Assembly: GCA_036271315.1 (NCBI GenBank)
Contig: DATBAV010000011.1
Coordinates: 1-64,000 of the forward strand
Length of the DNA: 64,000 nt
Source: VRUE01 sp036271315
Lineage (GTDB): Bacteria; Actinomycetota; Thermoleophilia; Solirubrobacterales; 70-9
Direction of reading: 5' to 3'
Each line of letters opens with the position of its first letter. Position 1 is the stretch's first letter. This document shows positions 8,193 to 16,927 of this stretch, in pieces. The notes under the pieces were generated by a model. It had not been told where the DNA came from. It ran no database searches and worked only from the letters and a program-made list of their open reading frames with translations. Both the position numbers and the translations under genes were made by a program.

Positions 8193-9440
8193 ATGGGCAA
8201 AGTTGTGGACATAGAGTCGCAACCGCGTCGTCGCCGCAACCGTAAACGCCCGTCCAAGACCGCCCTCGTTCTCGGCGGCGGCGGCTTCACCGGCGGGGTC
8301 TACGAGATCGGCGCCCTGCGCGCCCTTGACCTGCTCGCGGTCAACAGCACGGTCAACAACTTCGACGTCTACGTCGGCACCAGTGCCGGCTCCTTCGTCG
8401 CCAGCATGCTTGCCAACGGGGTCACGCCCGACGAAATGATGCAGGTGATCAACCGCCGCATTCCCTCCGAGCTCGAGGATCTCGACCTCGGCAAGGTGCT
8501 GAAGCCCAACTACCTCGGCTTCATCGAGAAGGCGGCGATGCTGCCGCTGCGCACGCTGGAGCTCGCCCGCAGCCTGGCCGGGATGGGCCGCTTCTCGGCG
8601 ATGGACGTTGGCGTCGGTTTGGCCGAGGCGCTGCCGACCGGTTTCTACTCGGGCAATGGGATCGCCGACTACGTCGCCGCCGCGCTCAGCGAAGATGACC
8701 GCGTTGACGACTTCCGTCTGCTCGACAAAGAGCTCTACTTGGCCGCCACCGACCTCGATACCTGCGAGCGGATCGTCTTCGGCGAGGAGGGCTGGAACGA
8801 CGTGCCGATCTCGAAGGCGATCCAGTGCTCGACCGCGCTGCCGATCGTCTACAAGCCGGTCGACCTCAAGGGCCGACAGATGGTCGACGGCGGTATCCGC
8901 TCGACCACCAACGTCGACATCGCGGTTGAAAAGGGCGCCAAATTCATCGTCGTCGTCAACCCGCTGGTGCCCTACGTCAACGATTTCGAGAAGACGATCC
9001 CGACGGTCTTCGGCACGCGGGTGCGCCGCGTCTCCGACATGGGGTTGCCGGCGATCGCCAACCAGACCTTTCGCCTGATCGCCCATGCCCGCCTGCATCA
9101 GGCGGTTGAGGTCTGGCAAGAGCGCTACCCGGGCGTCGACATCATCCTGGTCGAGCCCGAGCCCAATGACGAGCTGATGTTCGGCACGCCGATCATGGAC
9201 TACTCGCGCCGCCTCAAAATCGCCCGCCACGGCTTCGAATCGGTAACCGCGACCCTGGCCAAGGACTACGACAGCTTCGAGGAGATCGCCAAGCGCCACG
9301 GCCTCGAGATCTCAGGCCGCCGCGTCAATCGCGTGGTCGAGCGAGCGGCGGAAGAGGAGCAAGAGCAAAACTCCACCTGGCGCCGAGTTCTCGAGCAAAC
9401 GACCTCGGCACTCCTGCGCCAGTCGGGCGAGGTCTCTTAG
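8193..9440 (+). CDS. Patatin-like phospholipase family protein
   Basis: Patatin-fold enzymes hydrolyse acyl esters of phospholipids or other lipids with a Ser-Asp dyad. The 415-aa product has a basic N-terminus, the oxyanion loop GGGGFTGG (about 28-35), the nucleophile elbow GTSAG (Ser64) and the catalytic aspartate in VDGGIR (about 233). No signal peptide is visible, so it is probably cytoplasmic or membrane-associated. I prefer the ATG here over one 6 nt upstream because the upstream ATG would lie only 2 nt from the -10 box. It converges on a second patatin gene with interlocked stop codons. Confidence 0.88.
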   Translation: MGKVVDIESQPRRRRNRKRPSKTALVLGGGGFTGGVYEIGALRALDLLAVNSTVNNFDVYVGTSAGSFVASMLANGVTPDEMMQVINRRIPSELEDLDLGKVLKPNYLGFIEKAAMLPLRTLELARSLAGMGRFSAMDVGVGLAEALPTGFYSGNGIADYVAAALSEDDRVDDFRLLDKELYLAATDLDTCERIVFGEEGWNDVPISKAIQCSTALPIVYKPVDLKGRQMVDGGIRSTTNVDIAVEKGAKFIVVVNPLVPYVNDFEKTIPTVFGTRVRRVSDMGLPAIANQTFRLIAHARLHQAVEVWQERYPGVDIILVEPEPNDELMFGTPIMDYSRRLKIARHGFESVTATLAKDYDSFEEIAKRHGLEISGRRVNRVVERAAEEEQEQNSTWRRVLEQTTSALLRQSGEVS

Positions 9441-12400
9441 CCAAAAACACGGCGCAGGCGAGCCCCAAAGACGCGGCGCAGGCGAGCCGGTATCTGCCGC
9501 GGCCAACGCGCCAGCGACAGAGCGGCGACGATGGGCGCGACCAGGAAGGCGAACACGGCGCTGCAGGCCTGCCAGAAATCCCCTCCTTCGAAACTCTCTT
9601 TGCCGAGGTCGATTCCCGCCCAGATTCCGAGCAGGAGGAAGGTGGCAAGGGCGAGCAGGTAGACGAACTTGCTCGTGCGGATAGCTTTGATCGCTCCGGC
9701 CAGGGGGCTGAGCCAGCCGGGTATCGGCAGCCGCGAGGCGGATACCACGCCAAGCACGACGAGGGGTGCGAGTAGGACGATGTTCGGAGGCGTCGATGCT
9801 CCGGGTGTGAAGATGATTCGCTGCAGGTTGAATTCGCCGAAAATGGCTGCCAGGGCGGCGGAGAAAGCAAACGCCGCCCCGAGCAGGGCCACCGCGAGCA
9901 GGAAGTTGCGCGCCGACTCCACGCCACGCCAGAGGCGCAGGATGGGGACGGTCGCAATGCCGAGCACGGCAAGGGCGGCGACCAGCGCGGTGAGTGCCTG
10001 CCAGGACCAGACAGCGGAGAATTCGAGGTGGCCGTGAGGATTGGCGGTGACCAGTCGGCTGGTCAGGTACACGGCTGCTGCCCAGAAGCCAATCCCCGCG
10101 ACGGCGCGGTAAAGGCGTCCCAGAGCAACCGTCGCGGCGACCGCTGACAGTGGTGTTCGCACGATTCCGAAGAATTTCGAGAGGGGCGCTTTCGCAGTCC
10201 GCACGGCCCCGAGGGCGACGAAGGCAGCGTGAGTGATCGTGCGCAGGCCGAGGTCGCTGACTACTTCCTCGCTGTCGGTGAGACGGCGGGGAAGCGAGCC
10301 GTCTTTTTCTTGGTAGAGGTCGCGCACGGCTTTGATTTCGTCCATCAGATTCTCTTCGTCGTTTGCGCCCGCAGGGGGGAACGGCACGACGGCGCTGCCG
10401 AGCTTGCTGTCCTTGGCTGTCTCGTCGCGGATCACGGGCAGATCCTCGGCGACGATCTCGAGCTGTGCCGCGCGCTGAAACACCGCCCTGGTGAACGGCA
10501 TCCTGTTCACGCTCGATTCCTGTTTGCTCGCCTCCACCAGCTCCGCTCTGATCACGTCTCGAAGCAACGGCTTGAGAATGTCGGCCGGCAGCTTCGCCCC
10601 AGGGGGAGAGTCTCCAATCGCGCCGGCATCTTCGAGCGCCTCCTGGAGAAGCGAGCGTCGCGCCTCGAAGCTTGGTTTTGCGTCTTCGGGCAGATCCTCA
10701 GGTAGGAGCGCCTCGGCGAGGAACGCGCTGCGGGCTTCGGGCGGGGACGAGGTGCCGGATGACGTGAGCAGGCCTACTTCCTCGGAGGGCCTGTCGAGCA
10801 GCAGGTCGACGATCCTGGCGGCTGCATCGAGTCTTCCCCACATGAAGTCGTTGGCGCGCCACGAGCGCCGGTAGAAACCGGCGAAGTGACCGAGGCCGAC
10901 TCCCGCCAGCTTCTGACTGGCGGAGGCAGGGCTGCGCAGGCTGAGGGGGCGGGTGGTGAAGATCGGAGATGGTGCGGCCGGCGTCAGCTGGACGAACCGC
11001 AGCTCCTCGGCGCTTTCGATTTCCGCTTCGGAGGAGAAGGCGCGGCGAATCACCTCGATCGAGAGAACGCGCTGGAGGAAGGTGGAGAACCAGTCGCCGT
11101 CGTCGGGGGGCGGCTCATAGAAGACCCGAAAGGCGGGGCGCGCCTCGAAGTGCCCGGGATTCGCGAGCACTAGCTCGCGGAAGACGGCAGCGGCAGTCTC
11201 GACGGCTTTGCGGGCTCTGGGTGCCTGCGCCAGGGCCTTGGTGACGGCTTTCTGAAGTCGGTCGAGGGGCGCTTCGTCGATGAAGTTGGCTGGGTCGTTC
11301 TCGTAATCAGATGCGATCACCAGCTCGCGAGCATCGCCAAGCAACGACAGCTCTTTGTCGATCGCTGTGCGCGCCAGCACGAGGTCTTCGCGGAGACTGC
11401 CGGTCGTTGCCCGGATCTCCGTCCGGAGCAGGTCCAGCAGCAGGTGGAGGATGCGCTGTGACGGGCGAATTCCCCAGCGCCAGGTGTCCGTCGGCCTGGA
11501 CTCCAGCCCGAGTGGGATCCAGGGCAGATGGCCCTCGGTCCTGCGCAGCAGCTCGTTCATCGCCGATGCCGCTCCCGGGTCCCCCAGCAGCTCTTCCAGG
11601 GACTCGATGGTGCGCCGGTCCTGATAGGAGATGAAAAGCGCGCGAGCAACCCCCCGTAGCTCTTCAATGTCCAATCCAAGGAGTCGCAGCTGGACCCGCT
11701 CGGCGAGTCGTGGACGCTCGACTGCCCGCTTGATTGCGTAGAGCTGGTCGACGAACGGAGCGGTCCGCGGCAGGTTGATCGTGTAGCCGCCAACCGCGCG
11801 CAGGTCCGGTGCGCCCCCCGCCATGTCATCGCTGGGTGTGACCGGATCTCCGTTCAGATAGCAGACGTAGCGCAACACCCGGGAATTCGCCGACTTGGAG
11901 GGGATCAGGTCAAGCGCCGCCTTGATCGGCGCGTTGTCCAGCAGGCCGCCGTCGATTCCGAAGGTGGGGTTGGGCAGGCCCGCCAGGACGCGGGGGTCGC
12001 CCTTGACCGGCCAGGGCTCGAATGCGATTGGAAATGACGCCGAGGTTCTGGCGGCGGTCGCCAGCGCCTCGGCATTGAAGTGGGCCGCTTCGCGAAATTT
12101 AAAGCGGGGCCGGTGCTCGCGGGCGACAAGCTCTCCGCCCCACGTGTCCCTGAACCTCTTCTCGACACCAACCACGTCGGTCATCGTGATGTCGAGGCTG
12201 GGGACGAGCGGGGTGACCGCGGCATTGGTGGCGCATTCGTCGTGGCCCGATGCCTTCGCATCCACGCCGAGCAGGGTCCTGAAGGTGGCCAGGAGCCCGT
12301 CGTAGAAGAGCTTGCCGTTCAGCAGGGCGGGTGGATCGTCCTTGGTCGATGGGTAGAGCAGGTCCGAGAGATCGCCGAGATCCAGCCATTGATCCCGCAC

Positions 12401-12721
12401 GAATTTGGTCGGGAGCTTGCGGCCGCTGACCATGGCGGCGCCGAGCATCCCTCCGTTGATCCCTCCCGCGCTGGCTCCGGTGAGGATGTCGATCACGAGG
12501 TGCCTGCCGAAGCACTCGCAAAGGGCGTCGTAGATTCGGGGCGTCTCGTCCGCCGGGGCATTGGCGCGCCTGGCGCGATCCAGCTCGACTGCGCACCCAC
12601 CCATCCAGACGGCGAGACTCACGCCGCCGTTGAGGGCCATCGCAATGCGAACCTCCTGTATCGGAGGATCCGGCGTCGCGGTCGCCGGTCCGGGTGCCGC
12701 GGGCTGCGAGGACGGCGACAT
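9437..12721 (-). CDS. Large patatin-related protein with C-terminal membrane segments
   Basis: The 1094-aa protein resembles the patatin-related family that carries a long C-terminal region (TIGR03607/DUF3376 type). Near the N-terminus are ALNGGVSLAVWMGG (oxyanion loop, from about 29), GASAGG with Ser84 as nucleophile, and the aspartate in GIDGGLLDNAP near residue 250. Several hydrophobic segments between about 890 and 1055 suggest membrane anchoring. It ends in a duplicated ARLRRVFG peptide produced by a DNA tandem repeat. A GAAAGG sequence 9 nt before the ATG can serve as ribosome binding site. Substrate is unknown. Confidence 0.85.
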   Translation of the reverse strand: MSPSSQPAAPGPATATPDPPIQEVRIAMALNGGVSLAVWMGGCAVELDRARRANAPADETPRIYDALCECFGRHLVIDILTGASAGGINGGMLGAAMVSGRKLPTKFVRDQWLDLGDLSDLLYPSTKDDPPALLNGKLFYDGLLATFRTLLGVDAKASGHDECATNAAVTPLVPSLDITMTDVVGVEKRFRDTWGGELVAREHRPRFKFREAAHFNAEALATAARTSASFPIAFEPWPVKGDPRVLAGLPNPTFGIDGGLLDNAPIKAALDLIPSKSANSRVLRYVCYLNGDPVTPSDDMAGGAPDLRAVGGYTINLPRTAPFVDQLYAIKRAVERPRLAERVQLRLLGLDIEELRGVARALFISYQDRRTIESLEELLGDPGAASAMNELLRRTEGHLPWIPLGLESRPTDTWRWGIRPSQRILHLLLDLLRTEIRATTGSLREDLVLARTAIDKELSLLGDARELVIASDYENDPANFIDEAPLDRLQKAVTKALAQAPRARKAVETAAAVFRELVLANPGHFEARPAFRVFYEPPPDDGDWFSTFLQRVLSIEVIRRAFSSEAEIESAEELRFVQLTPAAPSPIFTTRPLSLRSPASASQKLAGVGLGHFAGFYRRSWRANDFMWGRLDAAARIVDLLLDRPSEEVGLLTSSGTSSPPEARSAFLAEALLPEDLPEDAKPSFEARRSLLQEALEDAGAIGDSPPGAKLPADILKPLLRDVIRAELVEASKQESSVNRMPFTRAVFQRAAQLEIVAEDLPVIRDETAKDSKLGSAVVPFPPAGANDEENLMDEIKAVRDLYQEKDGSLPRRLTDSEEVVSDLGLRTITHAAFVALGAVRTAKAPLSKFFGIVRTPLSAVAATVALGRLYRAVAGIGFWAAAVYLTSRLVTANPHGHLEFSAVWSWQALTALVAALAVLGIATVPILRLWRGVESARNFLLAVALLGAAFAFSAALAAIFGEFNLQRIIFTPGASTPPNIVLLAPLVVLGVVSASRLPIPGWLSPLAGAIKAIRTSKFVYLLALATFLLLGIWAGIDLGKESFEGGDFWQACSAVFAFLVAPIVAALSLARWPRQIPARLRRVFGARLRRVFG
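9441..9488. repeat. 24-bp tandem duplication at the 3' end of the large patatin gene
   Basis: Two adjacent 24-nt units differ at two positions. Because the unit is a multiple of three, it keeps the reading frame and adds a second copy of ARLRRVFG to the end of the protein. It looks like a recent slippage event. Confidence 0.9.
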
Positions 12722-12727
12722 GCTCGC

Positions 12728-12781
12728 GAACCTTTCAGGTTCTTGTCGTACCAGTCAAGGAAGTTGGAGCCTTTTTGGTAC
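12728..12781 (-). other. Two small hairpins between fadD-like gene and large patatin gene
   Basis: One hairpin has 6-bp arms and a 3-nt loop (12728-12742) and includes the GAAAGG ribosome binding site of the patatin gene. The other pairs GTACCA with TGGTAC (12748-12781), with an inner AAGG/CCTT helix. They may terminate upstream transcription or modulate translation; neither role is proven. Confidence 0.4.
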
Positions 12782-12784
12782 TAC

Positions 12785-14566
12785 TCAGCTCGCGTAGAGC
12801 GCCTCGATCTCCTGCTCGTGCTTGCTGGCCACGACCGCGCGCTTGACCTTGAGGGTGGGGGTCAGCTCGCCCGTTTCCTGTGAGAGGTCGCGGGGCAGGA
12901 TCGCCACCTTCTTGACCTGCTCGACCCGGGCGAACTTCTGGTTGATCGTTTCGACGTGGTCTTCGATCGCTTTCAGCACGTCGGCGTTGGCGGCCAGGTG
13001 CTCGGGGTCCTCGGGCAGGCCGTGCTCCTTGGCGTAGGCGACGGCGTCTTCGGGGTCGAGCGTGACCAGAGCGACCAGGTAGGGCTTGCGGTCGCCGACG
13101 ACGACGCACTGGGAGACCAGCGGGTGCTGCTTGATTTCGTTCTCGAGGTTGGCGGGCGTGATGTTCTTGCCGCCCGCAGTGATGATGATGTCCTTCTTGC
13201 GGCCGGTGATCTTGAGGAAGCCATCGGCGTCGATCTCGCCGATGTCGCCGGTGTGCAGCCAACCGTCGACGATCGTCTCGCGAGTCGCCTCCTCATTCTT
13301 GTAGTAGCCCTGGAAGACGTTCGGCCCCTTGACCAGGATCTCGCCGTCCTCGGCAATTTTCACTTCGCAGCCCGGGAAGGGCTTGCCGATCGTCCCCACC
13401 TTGAATTCCTCGGGGGAGGAGACGGTTGCCGCGGTCGAGGTCTCGGTCATGCCCCAGCCCTCGAGCACGAGCACGCCGGCGGCGTCGAAGAAGCGCAGGA
13501 TCTCGGGGCTGATCGGGGCGGCGCCTGAGACGGCTAGGCGCAGGTTGCCGCCGAAGAGGCCGCGGATCTTGGAGAGCACCTGCTTGTCGGCGAACTCGTA
13601 GCGCTTGCGCAGCAGGAAACCCGGTTTGCGCCCGGAGCGCTCCGTCGCCCGCATCTTCCCGCCGACCTTGATCGACCAGTCGAAGATCGCCTTCTTGACC
13701 CCGCCCGCTTTCTCCATGCCGCTGGTCGCAGCGGTGTAGATCTTCTCGAAGATGCGTGGCACCGAGGGGAAGTAGGTCGGTTTGAGTTCGCCGAGGTTGG
13801 GCAGGATCTTCTGCGGGTCCCGCTCCCAGTAGGCGATCGTGGTGCCGAGGTCGAAGCTGCCGAACTGGACCAGCAACGCGAAGGAGTGGGCGAGGGGAAG
13901 GTAGAGGTAAGCGATGTCTTCCGGTTCGATCACGCTGGTCTGGTTGACCATGTCGAGCATCGCCCGGTAGTTGCCGTGACTGATGATGCAGCCCTTCGGC
14001 GGCCCGGTCGTGCCCGAGGTGTAGATGAAGGTGCAGATGTCCTCCTTGGTCACCGATTGCCAGCGGGCCTCCCACTCGCCGACCTCCCGCCCCGATCCGC
14101 GGGCGGCGAGATCCTCGAGCGAGATCGCGTCCTCGCTGGAGCCGGTCATCCGCACGACGTGCTCGAGCAGCGGCAGGCGGTCGCGGACGGCGCGGACCTT
14201 CTCCAGCTGCTCGTCGTCCTCGACCACCACGACCTTGGCGTCGGAGTTCTCCAGCACGTACTGGCACTCCTCGGGCGAGTTGGTCTGGTAGATCGGCACC
14301 ACTACCGCGCCGGCGGAAAGCGCGGCGAAGTCGAAGTAGGTCCACTCGGGGCGCGTGTTGCCCAGGATCGAGACCTTGTCGCCTTTGGCGACGCCGAGAT
14401 CGATCAAGCCGAGCGAGAGGGAGCGCACCGTCTCCTGCACCTGATCGAAGCTGCGGTCGGTCCATTGGCCGTCCTGCTTGAAGCGGACCGCAGGCGCGGC
14501 GCCATAGAGCTTGGCGGAAAGCGGCAGCAGGTCCGCCAGGGTGGACGATTTGGTTCCCCGCTCCAT
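12785..14566 (-). CDS. Long-chain fatty acid-CoA ligase (AMP-forming), FadD15-like
   Basis: This enzyme activates fatty acids to acyl-CoA with ATP through an acyl-adenylate. The 593-aa product has the AMP-binding P-loop YTSGTTGPPKG (about 183-193), the ALSAGAVVVPIYQTN region, the GWGMTETST motif, and the C-terminal hinge and lysine region (DGWLHTGDIG, ITGRKKDIIITAGGKNI). The architecture is that of mycobacterial FadD15-type and long-chain acyl-CoA synthetases. It follows a small HTH gene by 24 nt and precedes the large patatin gene, so lipid release and acyl activation may be linked. No Shine-Dalgarno sequence is evident. Confidence 0.93.
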   Translation of the reverse strand: MERGTKSSTLADLLPLSAKLYGAAPAVRFKQDGQWTDRSFDQVQETVRSLSLGLIDLGVAKGDKVSILGNTRPEWTYFDFAALSAGAVVVPIYQTNSPEECQYVLENSDAKVVVVEDDEQLEKVRAVRDRLPLLEHVVRMTGSSEDAISLEDLAARGSGREVGEWEARWQSVTKEDICTFIYTSGTTGPPKGCIISHGNYRAMLDMVNQTSVIEPEDIAYLYLPLAHSFALLVQFGSFDLGTTIAYWERDPQKILPNLGELKPTYFPSVPRIFEKIYTAATSGMEKAGGVKKAIFDWSIKVGGKMRATERSGRKPGFLLRKRYEFADKQVLSKIRGLFGGNLRLAVSGAAPISPEILRFFDAAGVLVLEGWGMTETSTAATVSSPEEFKVGTIGKPFPGCEVKIAEDGEILVKGPNVFQGYYKNEEATRETIVDGWLHTGDIGEIDADGFLKITGRKKDIIITAGGKNITPANLENEIKQHPLVSQCVVVGDRKPYLVALVTLDPEDAVAYAKEHGLPEDPEHLAANADVLKAIEDHVETINQKFARVEQVKKVAILPRDLSQETGELTPTLKVKRAVVASKHEQEIEALYAS

Positions 14567-14590
14567 GCGGGGAGGGAGTCTAGTTAAGAG

Positions 14591-14776
14591 CTAGTTGGGG
14601 CGAACTTGGTGGCGCTGGCGCTGACTGGCCATGCTGCGCAGCGAGGTCTCGAAAAGGGACTTGTCAATGCGTCCGTGGAAGATCGGAATGCCCATCTGCA
14701 TGCACTTGCCGATCACCTCCTGCCGCTTCATGTGAAGCTCTTCGGCAAGCTCGGACGGGGTGAGGTGATTGGCCAC
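14591..14776 (-). CDS. Small MerR/excisionase-like helix-turn-helix protein
   Basis: The 61-residue protein begins VANHLTPSELAEELHMKRQE and has a helix-turn-helix-like N-terminal half followed by a basic tail. It resembles the HTH_17/excisionase-type domains often annotated as DNA-binding. The GTG start is supported by GGGAGG 7 nt upstream and by a canonical promoter (TTGACA, 16-17 bp, TAAATA/AAATAT) ahead of it. It lies 24 nt before the acyl-CoA ligase gene and may regulate it. A longer open frame on this strand, extending upstream across tRNA-Pro, is not coding. Confidence 0.75.
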   Translation of the reverse strand: MANHLTPSELAEELHMKRQEVIGKCMQMGIPIFHGRIDKSLFETSLRSMASQRQRHQVRPN

Positions 14777-14813
14777 TGCGGACCTCCCTTTGTCGTTGAA
14801 ACTGGGTAGGGAG

Positions 14814-14842
14814 ATATTTACCCCAGATCGCGGACGTGTCAA
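14814..14842 (-). promoter_or_regulatory. Canonical housekeeping promoter of the small HTH gene
   Basis: On the minus strand TTGACA (14837-14842) is followed after 16-17 bp by TAAATA or AAATAT (14814-14820). The Shine-Dalgarno sequence and GTG start follow about 40 nt later. This is the clearest -35/-10 pair in the window. Confidence 0.75.
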
Positions 14843-14884
14843 ACGGATGCAGCCGCGCTCGAATGGCCCGGGACGACGAGCCGC

Positions 14885-14890
14885 GATAAT
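14885..14890 (+). promoter_or_regulatory. Putative -10 box of the thioredoxin-fold gene (leaderless type)
   Basis: GATAAT ends 6 nt before the ATG of the next gene and there is no Shine-Dalgarno sequence, consistent with leaderless transcription. Confidence 0.5.
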
Positions 14891-14896
14891 GCCGCG

Positions 14897-15646
14897 ATGC
14901 CCGCCACCGCCGAGAAGCCGGGGCCCGAGCCCGCCGTCGTGCCGATCCCCCGGCGTGGCCGGATCTGGATCGTGCTGGGGCTTGCGATCGCGCTGGGATT
15001 TCTGGGCTACTCGATCGTCAGCATCTCGACCCAGAAAGCCGGCCGTGCCGTCGTCCACCTGGCCGGCATCTCCGAAGCGCAAGAAATCTTCGGTGGCGTG
15101 CCGCAGGAAGGCGACCGCCTCGGCTCCTCCGACGCGCCGGTGACGATCCAGGTCTTCAACGACCTGCAGTGCTCGAGTTGCCAGCAAGCCTTCCTCGGCA
15201 CGATCCCGCCCCTGGTCAACTCCTCCGTTCGAAATGGCGAAGTGAAGCTGCTCTACCGCCACTACTCGAACAGCGAAAGCCCACAGGAGCTCGGCTTCTA
15301 CGGCGCCGAGGCGGCGGCGCAGCAGGGCTACGGCTGGCAGTACACCTACCTCTTCTTCCGCAACCAGGACGAAGCGAAAAAGTTCGGCATCGACCAGGAC
15401 TTCCTCGACTCGGTGGCGGGGGGCATCGAGGAACTGAACGAGCCGGAATGGCTGGAATACCTCGAAGACAACGGCGGCTCCGATGGCCCGATCAGCAAGC
15501 AGTTGCAGAGCTACAACGAACTCGGAGAAAACCTCGGCATCCGCACCGGCCAGGCGATGATCGTCAACGGTCCCCACGGAACCCAGACCCTGCAGGACAG
15601 CCCCGCGCTGGCCGAAATCGAAGCCGCGATCGAAGCCGTCGAGTAG
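14897..15646 (+). CDS. Membrane-anchored DsbA-like thioredoxin-fold protein
   Basis: The 249-aa protein has one N-terminal membrane segment (about 23-43) and an extracytoplasmic thioredoxin-like domain of the DsbA/Thioredoxin_4 type. The redox motif CSSC (Cys92, Cys95) follows APVTIQVFNDLQ, and a cis-proline-like region is near the end. It probably forms or rearranges disulfide bonds in exported proteins. It is transcribed alone, ahead of tRNA-Pro. Confidence 0.85.
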   Translation: MPATAEKPGPEPAVVPIPRRGRIWIVLGLAIALGFLGYSIVSISTQKAGRAVVHLAGISEAQEIFGGVPQEGDRLGSSDAPVTIQVFNDLQCSSCQQAFLGTIPPLVNSSVRNGEVKLLYRHYSNSESPQELGFYGAEAAAQQGYGWQYTYLFFRNQDEAKKFGIDQDFLDSVAGGIEELNEPEWLEYLEDNGGSDGPISKQLQSYNELGENLGIRTGQAMIVNGPHGTQTLQDSPALAEIEAAIEAVE

Positions 15647-15660
15647 TCGCGGCCCGCGTC

Positions 15661-15669
15661 TGGGATAAT
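15661..15669 (+). promoter_or_regulatory. Extended -10 promoter of tRNA-Pro
   Basis: TGGGATAAT lies 10 nt before the first base of the mature tRNA. It is identical to the element ahead of the patatin gene at 8.2 kb. Confidence 0.6.
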
Positions 15670-15679
15670 CGCCGCCTCT

Positions 15680-15753
15680 CGGGGCGTGGCGCAGCCTGGT
15701 AGCGCGCACCGTTCGGGTCGGTGAGGTCCCCGGTTCAAATCCGGGCGCCCCGA
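15680..15753 (+). tRNA. tRNA-Pro (CGG)
   Basis: The 74-nt sequence folds as a cloverleaf. The acceptor stem is CGGGGCG/CGCCCCG with discriminator A, the D arm is GCGC...GCGC, the anticodon stem is CACCG/CGGTG with loop TTCGGGT, and the T arm contains GGTTCAAATCC. The anticodon is CGG, which reads CCG proline codons. The 3' CCA is not encoded. Confidence 0.95.
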
Positions 15754-15776
15754 TTGGATTTACTTGGAGGACGTCG

Positions 15777-16382
15777 ATGCCGGACACCACCTGCCACATG
15801 TCGATCTCGCTCGACGGCTTCGTCGCCGGGCCGGACCAGAGCCGGGAGAATCCGCTGGGGAAGCGCGGCAGGGAGGTCCATAGCTGGCACCTCGGCGACG
15901 AGCGCGCCAACGACGCCGATGCGACGGCAGAAGGCTGGCTCATGCGACCGCGCGGGGCCTACGTCATGGGCCGCAACATGTTCGGGCCGATCCGCGGCGA
16001 GTGGAATGGGGACTGGAATGGGTGGTGGGGCTCCGAGCCGCCCTACCACGCGCCGGTCTTCGTGCTCACCCACCACGTCCGCGAGCCGATCGAGATGGAG
16101 GGCGGCACGAGCTTCCACTTCGTCACCCAGGGCTTCGAGGCCGCCTACGCCCAGGCGCGTGAGGCGGCCGGCGAGGATGGCATCGACATCGCGGGCGGCG
16201 CATCGACCGTCCGCCAGGCGCTCGCCGCCGGAGTGATCGACGAGCTCACACTCGACCTGGCCCCCGTCCTGCTCGGGTCCGGCGAGCGGCTGTTCGACGG
16301 AGTCGAGTCCCTCGGGTTCGAGCCGGTCGAGGTGCTCCACTCTCCGCTCGCCACGCACATCCGCTACCGGCGGACGGGGTGA
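15777..16382 (+). CDS. Dihydrofolate reductase-like / RibD C-terminal domain protein
   Basis: The 201-aa protein belongs to the DHFR-fold family that includes the reductase domain of RibD. It begins with SISLDGFVAGPDQS and contains GAYVMGRNMFG and a C-terminal IDELTLDLAPVLLGSGERLF block, which are the family hallmarks. It probably binds NADPH, and the substrate is unknown. A GGAGG Shine-Dalgarno sequence stands 7 nt before the ATG. It lies directly behind tRNA-Pro and is not obviously in an operon. Confidence 0.85.
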   Translation: MPDTTCHMSISLDGFVAGPDQSRENPLGKRGREVHSWHLGDERANDADATAEGWLMRPRGAYVMGRNMFGPIRGEWNGDWNGWWGSEPPYHAPVFVLTHHVREPIEMEGGTSFHFVTQGFEAAYAQAREAAGEDGIDIAGGASTVRQALAAGVIDELTLDLAPVLLGSGERLFDGVESLGFEPVEVLHSPLATHIRYRRTG

Positions 16383-16408
16383 GGATGCCCGCGTGATGTT
16401 GAACCCCC

Positions 16409-16855
16409 TCAGCTCGAAGCAGCGGCTTCGCCGCTGCTTGGCAGCAGAATCGCCGCGACAAGGGCGCAGGCCCCGGCGGCCAGCCCGGCGGCGGTGATGC
16501 TGAGCGCGAGGCGGCCGGAGCTTTCGGAGGCCACGACCGCCAGCGCGATCGCCTCGCTGGCAATCAGGGCGAGCAGGGTGGCGACGGCGTACCCGGCCGC
16601 GAGCGGCTGGGCGCGCTCGGGGTGGCGGAACCGGGCTTTCAATGGTGTCGGCAGCTGCCGGCTCGGCGAGAAGTAACGCAACTCGATCGCGAGGGCGAGG
16701 ATCACCACCGGGATGATCTGGCTCACGGCTTCGTAGTAGCCGACGCTGGCGTGGCCTTTGACCAGGGCGATCACGAGCACGAAGGCCAGCAGCGGCGCGC
16801 CGAAGAGGATCGTGGCAATGATGGCGGCGGCTCGCGCCTGCATCCATGCGATCAT
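16409..16855 (-). CDS. Small four-helix membrane protein of unknown function
   Basis: The 148-aa product has four hydrophobic stretches (about 10-33, 42-60, 86-108 and 118-140) joined by short polar loops, and no motif I recognise. The ATG has no ribosome binding site but lies 6 nt behind TACGAT, so the mRNA is probably leaderless. It converges with the DHFR-like gene and is divergent from a secreted glycosidase. A hairpin at its own 3' end may serve as terminator. Confidence 0.7.
   Translation of the reverse strand: MIAWMQARAAAIIATILFGAPLLAFVLVIALVKGHASVGYYEAVSQIIPVVILALAIELRYFSPSRQLPTPLKARFRHPERAQPLAAGYAVATLLALIASEAIALAVVASESSGRLALSITAAGLAAGACALVAAILLPSSGEAAASS
16417..16439 (-). terminator. 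Hairpin at the 3' end of the membrane protein gene
   Basis: Ten-base-pair arms with a TTC loop lie within the last codons of the gene, before its stop. There is no T-tract, so termination is only inferred from position. Confidence 0.4.
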
Positions 16856-16861
16856 CTGGCG

Positions 16862-16867
16862 ATCGTA
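16862..16867 (-). promoter_or_regulatory. Putative -10 box of the four-helix membrane protein gene
   Basis: TACGAT on the minus strand ends 6 nt before the ATG, with no Shine-Dalgarno sequence. Confidence 0.45.
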
Positions 16868-16927
16868 ACTCGGGGGGTCGGACCGGAGCGCTACTTCCTC
16901 CGATCCGCCGGGTCATGTGTTGGACGC

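Noticed and set aside
14777..15943. A long minus-strand frame extending the small HTH gene upstream.
   Set aside because: It crosses tRNA-Pro and the DsbA-like gene in antisense; the promoter, ribosome binding site and GTG fix the real start at 14776.
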